Shown in pieces: positions 5,503 through 7,647 of a stretch of DNA of 7,647 nucleotides (position 1 is the stretch's first letter; each line of letters opens with the position of its first letter). The translations under genes and the position numbers were made by a program. The DNA lies in the NCBI GenBank assembly GCA_038245795.1, contig JBBRSC010000166.1, positions 1 to 7,647 of the forward strand, read 5' to 3'. The notes beneath the pieces were generated by a model. It saw nothing but the letters and a program-made list of their open reading frames with translations, did not search any database and had not been told where the DNA came from. The DNA comes from JBBRSC01 sp038245795 (GTDB taxonomy: Bacteria; Actinomycetota; Acidimicrobiia; Acidimicrobiales; Microtrichaceae).

Positions 5503-6474
5503 TCATGTCACGTCGGCCAACACCGCGTTGCCGCGCTGGCAGGCCAGGAGGATTCCCGCTCGATCGGAGGACGACAGCGCTGGCGCACGGAGCGGTGGGA
5601 CACCTCGAACGAGTGCTGCCGCGCGCTCGGCGAACCCGTGATCCTCCGGAAGTTCGAAAAACGCTGCTAGCTCGATCATCGCTGGGATCGGGTCCGCCAC
5701 CATCTCCTCGAATCGGAGTGTCAAGAGATGTTGATCGTCGAGCGATGCGAGCGCTGCGGCTCCGTGCTCGAGTTGATCCGACCAGTAGCGCCCAAAGAGC
5801 TCGACTGGTGGTTGACCGGTCAGCCAGCCATCGATGACGGCGTCCTCATCATCAGGATCGACTCCGTCCGGCATCACGCCATAGACCAACTGCACGGCGA
5901 GTCGATAGAACGGATGGCCCCGCATGGACAGGGCCACCTCGGCACCGTCGCGGATGAGGTGGACGATCTTCGGTTGATCAAAGGTCGCCAGGAGCCCATC
6001 GAGATAGTCGACCGACGATCCTGAGCGCTCCACCCAGCATGATGCCGCCTGACGACGACCGAGTTCCGAGAACAGCGCTCGATAGTGATCCCCGATGCGG
6101 GATGTTCCGCGGCGGGACATCCAGTCCGAGAGATCGTCCCAGAGGGAGTCAGGGTCATCGCTGAGGTGACCGAGAGTCGATGTCAGGATCCACGGAATCG
6201 GATCACCTCGCCGGTAGCGATCGGTGGGCCGGAAGGGATAGGTGACCTCCTCGGCGTCGTACCCCTTTCCCAGGACCAAGTCGATGACGTGATTCGGCGT
6301 CCCGAGCACCTCAGCCACGAATGCGCCGTCGACCGGGTCGGTCGTGAAGCGGCGACCCCAATCCAGACCGGTGAACACCTCGTTCAACCCGACGACATCA
6401 CGGTGGGTATCGAGCATGGTGGTGAGCAGCGTGGAGCCACATCGCCCGGTCCCCACCACGAAGCGATCGGTCAT
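5503..6474 (-). CDS. PAPS-dependent sulfotransferase (Sulfotransfer_3 type)
   Basis: 323 residues. It should transfer a sulfuryl group from 3'-phosphoadenylyl sulfate to a hydroxyl or amine of a small molecule or lipid. Seen: the 5'-phosphosulfate loop FVVGTGRCGSTLL at 5-17 (R11, C12, G13, S14, T15); NEVF at 31-34; WVERSGSSVDYL at 147-158; the 3'-phosphate motif HLIRDGAEVALSM at 172-184 with R175 and S183; and LRFEEMVADP at 253-262, the usual (R)-(Y/F)-E-(D/E) element. Length fits the Sulfotransfer_3 family. Start is ATG at 6474, which opens directly on the nucleotide loop; GGAG lies 9 nt upstream, inside the preceding gene. The open frame reaching back to 7029 is antisense-free but overlaps the DUF1214 gene in another frame and has arginine-rich, low-complexity content, so it was not used. 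Its start overlaps the preceding stop as ATGA, indicating translational coupling. The acceptor substrate is unknown. Confidence 0.92.
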   Translation of the reverse strand: MTDRFVVGTGRCGSTLLTTMLDTHRDVVGLNEVFTGLDWGRRFTTDPVDGAFVAEVLGTPNHVIDLVLGKGYDAEEVTYPFRPTDRYRRGDPIPWILTSTLGHLSDDPDSLWDDLSDWMSRRGTSRIGDHYRALFSELGRRQAASCWVERSGSSVDYLDGLLATFDQPKIVHLIRDGAEVALSMRGHPFYRLAVQLVYGVMPDGVDPDDEDAVIDGWLTGQPPVELFGRYWSDQLEHGAAALASLDDQHLLTLRFEEMVADPIPAMIELAAFFELPEDHGFAERAAALVRGVPPLRAPALSSSDRAGILLACQRGNAVLADVT

Positions 6475-7647
6475 CGTCGATATCTCCGCGCCACGCCGGA
6501 TCTGCGGGCTCGCATCTGTTCGGATCGACCGTCTGGATCGAGCGTCGCGGTTCCCGCGAGTGCGCCGCTGGTCATCTCGTCGCGCAACACGTCGAGGGGA
6601 ACGGTGCGCAGCGACACCGTCGGCACGGAGTCCGCGAGCAGGTAGCGAACCGCCAACGTGCCTCGCTCGTAACCGGCGGGATCGAGCCAGTTCGCACAGC
6701 CTGGATCCTGGTGGCTGATGACGGCTCGTACGCGCCCATCGGGGTCGATGGTTGCGGTGTGATCGTTGATCGAGCATGAGCGATTGGCGATGTCGGAGGA
6801 CTCCCAGAACAACGTCGCCAATGAGAGCGACCAGTAGCGGGCGTTGGGCGGCGCGAACTCGACGATCACCGCTTCGTCCGTCGCGCAGACGTAGGTCCCC
6901 ATCCCGTAGGCCTGACCGCCGAGCCCGGTTGCGGTCAACGACGGGACGAAGGGCGTGATGTCGTTGGGCGATCCGCTCGCGAAGCCGCGGCCGAGTTCGG
7001 CCCAGCATCTGGCCCCGACGTCGAGCCACAGGTCCAACAGATCCATTCGTCGTTCCAACGTGTCGAGGTTGAGCTGGCTCGCAGTCGGGGATTCATCGAC
7101 CCGTTCGATCACGAAACACGCTGGCTCCTCGTTGGCCCAATCGCTGAAGTACTCGCGAGCATGGAGGTAGCTGGCATCCGGCCCGGTCGCCATCCAGTTC
7201 CGGGCTCCGTCGGGGCGCTCGGGCGCGATCTCGACGACCACCGAGCCATCCGCTTCGGCGACGATGTCGTCGGTTGACCAGCGAGAAAGCGCCCGCCATC
7301 CGGTGAAGTCGCCATCGGCGAAATGGCCAGTATTGACCTGCAGCTCGAGATGGCGGGCGGAGCCGGGCGAACCAGTGATGCGATAACAACCGTCGGGCGC
7401 AAGACGCGTGAAGCCGTACTTGGTATCAGGGTTGTCGAGGCCCCATGACCGACGATTCTCTATCAGGGTTCCGATCTCGGGATGGTCGACGTCGTCGTGT
7501 TCGACACACATCGCAATGCCCGCAGAGAGATAGCGCATCAAATATCGGATGCCTTCAGCGGCGTGGAGTTCGTCGCTCGGAGCGCCCGCCATCACGATGT
7601 CCGGGAGCGCTGCCACCGATGCCGAGAATCGTTGCCAGAGCGCGCTG
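6471..7647 (-). CDS. DUF1214 domain protein, N-terminus beyond right edge
   Basis: 391 residues are visible. The frame is open to the edge of the window; a GTG at 7616 could serve as a start, but the codons before it (reading ALWQRFSA) resemble the W-x-x-F helix that normally opens such proteins, so the true start probably lies outside. Seen: AEGIRYLMRYL near the beginning; RNWMATGPDASYLHAREYFS in the middle (joining N- and C-terminal domains); and the DUF1214 core with AYGMGTYV, PNARYWSLSLAT, WESSD, NRSCSIN, DPDGRVRAVISHQDPGCANW and LDPAGYERGTL. No catalytic function is established for this family. Its relatives often sit beside sulfotransferases or lipid and steroid catabolism genes in actinobacteria (general knowledge, not searched here). 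The stop overlaps the sulfotransferase start by 4 bp. The last 19 residues are arginine-rich and may be a disordered tail. Confidence 0.88.
   Translation of the reverse strand, partial: SALWQRFSASVAALPDIVMAGAPSDELHAAEGIRYLMRYLSAGIAMCVEHDDVDHPEIGTLIENRRSWGLDNPDTKYGFTRLAPDGCYRITGSPGSARHLELQVNTGHFADGDFTGWRALSRWSTDDIVAEADGSVVVEIAPERPDGARNWMATGPDASYLHAREYFSDWANEEPACFVIERVDESPTASQLNLDTLERRMDLLDLWLDVGARCWAELGRGFASGSPNDITPFVPSLTATGLGGQAYGMGTYVCATDEAVIVEFAPPNARYWSLSLATLFWESSDIANRSCSINDHTATIDPDGRVRAVISHQDPGCANWLDPAGYERGTLAVRYLLADSVPTVSLRTVPLDVLRDEMTSGALAGTATLDPDGRSEQMRARRSGVARRYRR

Noticed and set aside
6475..7029. N-terminal extension of the sulfotransferase frame
   Set aside because: It overlaps the DUF1214 coding sequence in another frame and is arginine-rich, while ATG at 6474 opens exactly on the nucleotide-binding loop.
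1..7647. CRISPR arrays, tRNA genes, insertion sequences, attachment sites, long direct repeats
   Set aside because: Read on both strands, no regularly spaced repeats, cloverleaf-like sequence, transposase motif or terminal inverted repeats were found by eye.

Overview
The window is GC-rich, densely coding bacterial chromosome, most likely from a high-GC actinobacterium. The evidence is an Rv2161c-like luciferase-like oxidoreductase of the F420-dependent type, a large LuxR/LAL-type ATPase regulator, several genes with no Shine-Dalgarno sequence but a TANNNT-like hexamer 6-7 nt before the start codon, and little intergenic space. An Acidimicrobiia-like host is a guess from protein style, not shown. 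I see no tRNA, rRNA, CRISPR array, insertion sequence or phage gene.

Layout, left to right. (1) Positions 1-2119, minus strand: one open frame running off the left edge, the first 706 residues of a large ATPase regulator with clear Walker A and B motifs. Its C-terminal DNA-binding domain would lie outside the window. Its upstream region (2120-2249) holds two TGGCCA-centred palindromes, a possible promoter, and a hairpin that may end the neighbouring operon. (2) Positions 2250-3038, minus: two small genes 3 nt apart whose products both begin MG(L/M)FK but then differ; together they look like a conserved two-protein unit of unknown role. (3) Positions 3110-3820, minus: a 236-residue protein with four cysteines in a metal-site-like arrangement, divergent across only 30 bp from (4) 3851-4678, plus: the luciferase-like oxidoreductase, the only plus-strand gene. 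(5) Positions 4685-5443, minus: a heme-oxygenase-like diiron oxidase (CADD/UndA/TenA-like fold) with all six expected metal ligands. It converges on the oxidoreductase, and a perfect 7-bp hairpin spans the 6-bp gap between the two stop codons. (6) Positions 5503-6474, minus: a PAPS-dependent sulfotransferase of the Sulfotransfer_3 type. (7) Positions 6471-7647, minus: a DUF1214-type protein, cut by the right edge, whose stop overlaps the sulfotransferase start as ATGA.

How the parts may work together: the DUF1214 protein and the sulfotransferase are translationally coupled and probably act on the same small lipophilic substrate. The diiron oxidase lies 59 bp downstream on the same strand but has its own palindrome-rich upstream region, so it may be separately controlled. 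The F420-type oxidoreductase and the cysteine-rich protein share one divergent control region. This is a plausible accessory metabolic locus, but its substrate cannot be read from the sequence.
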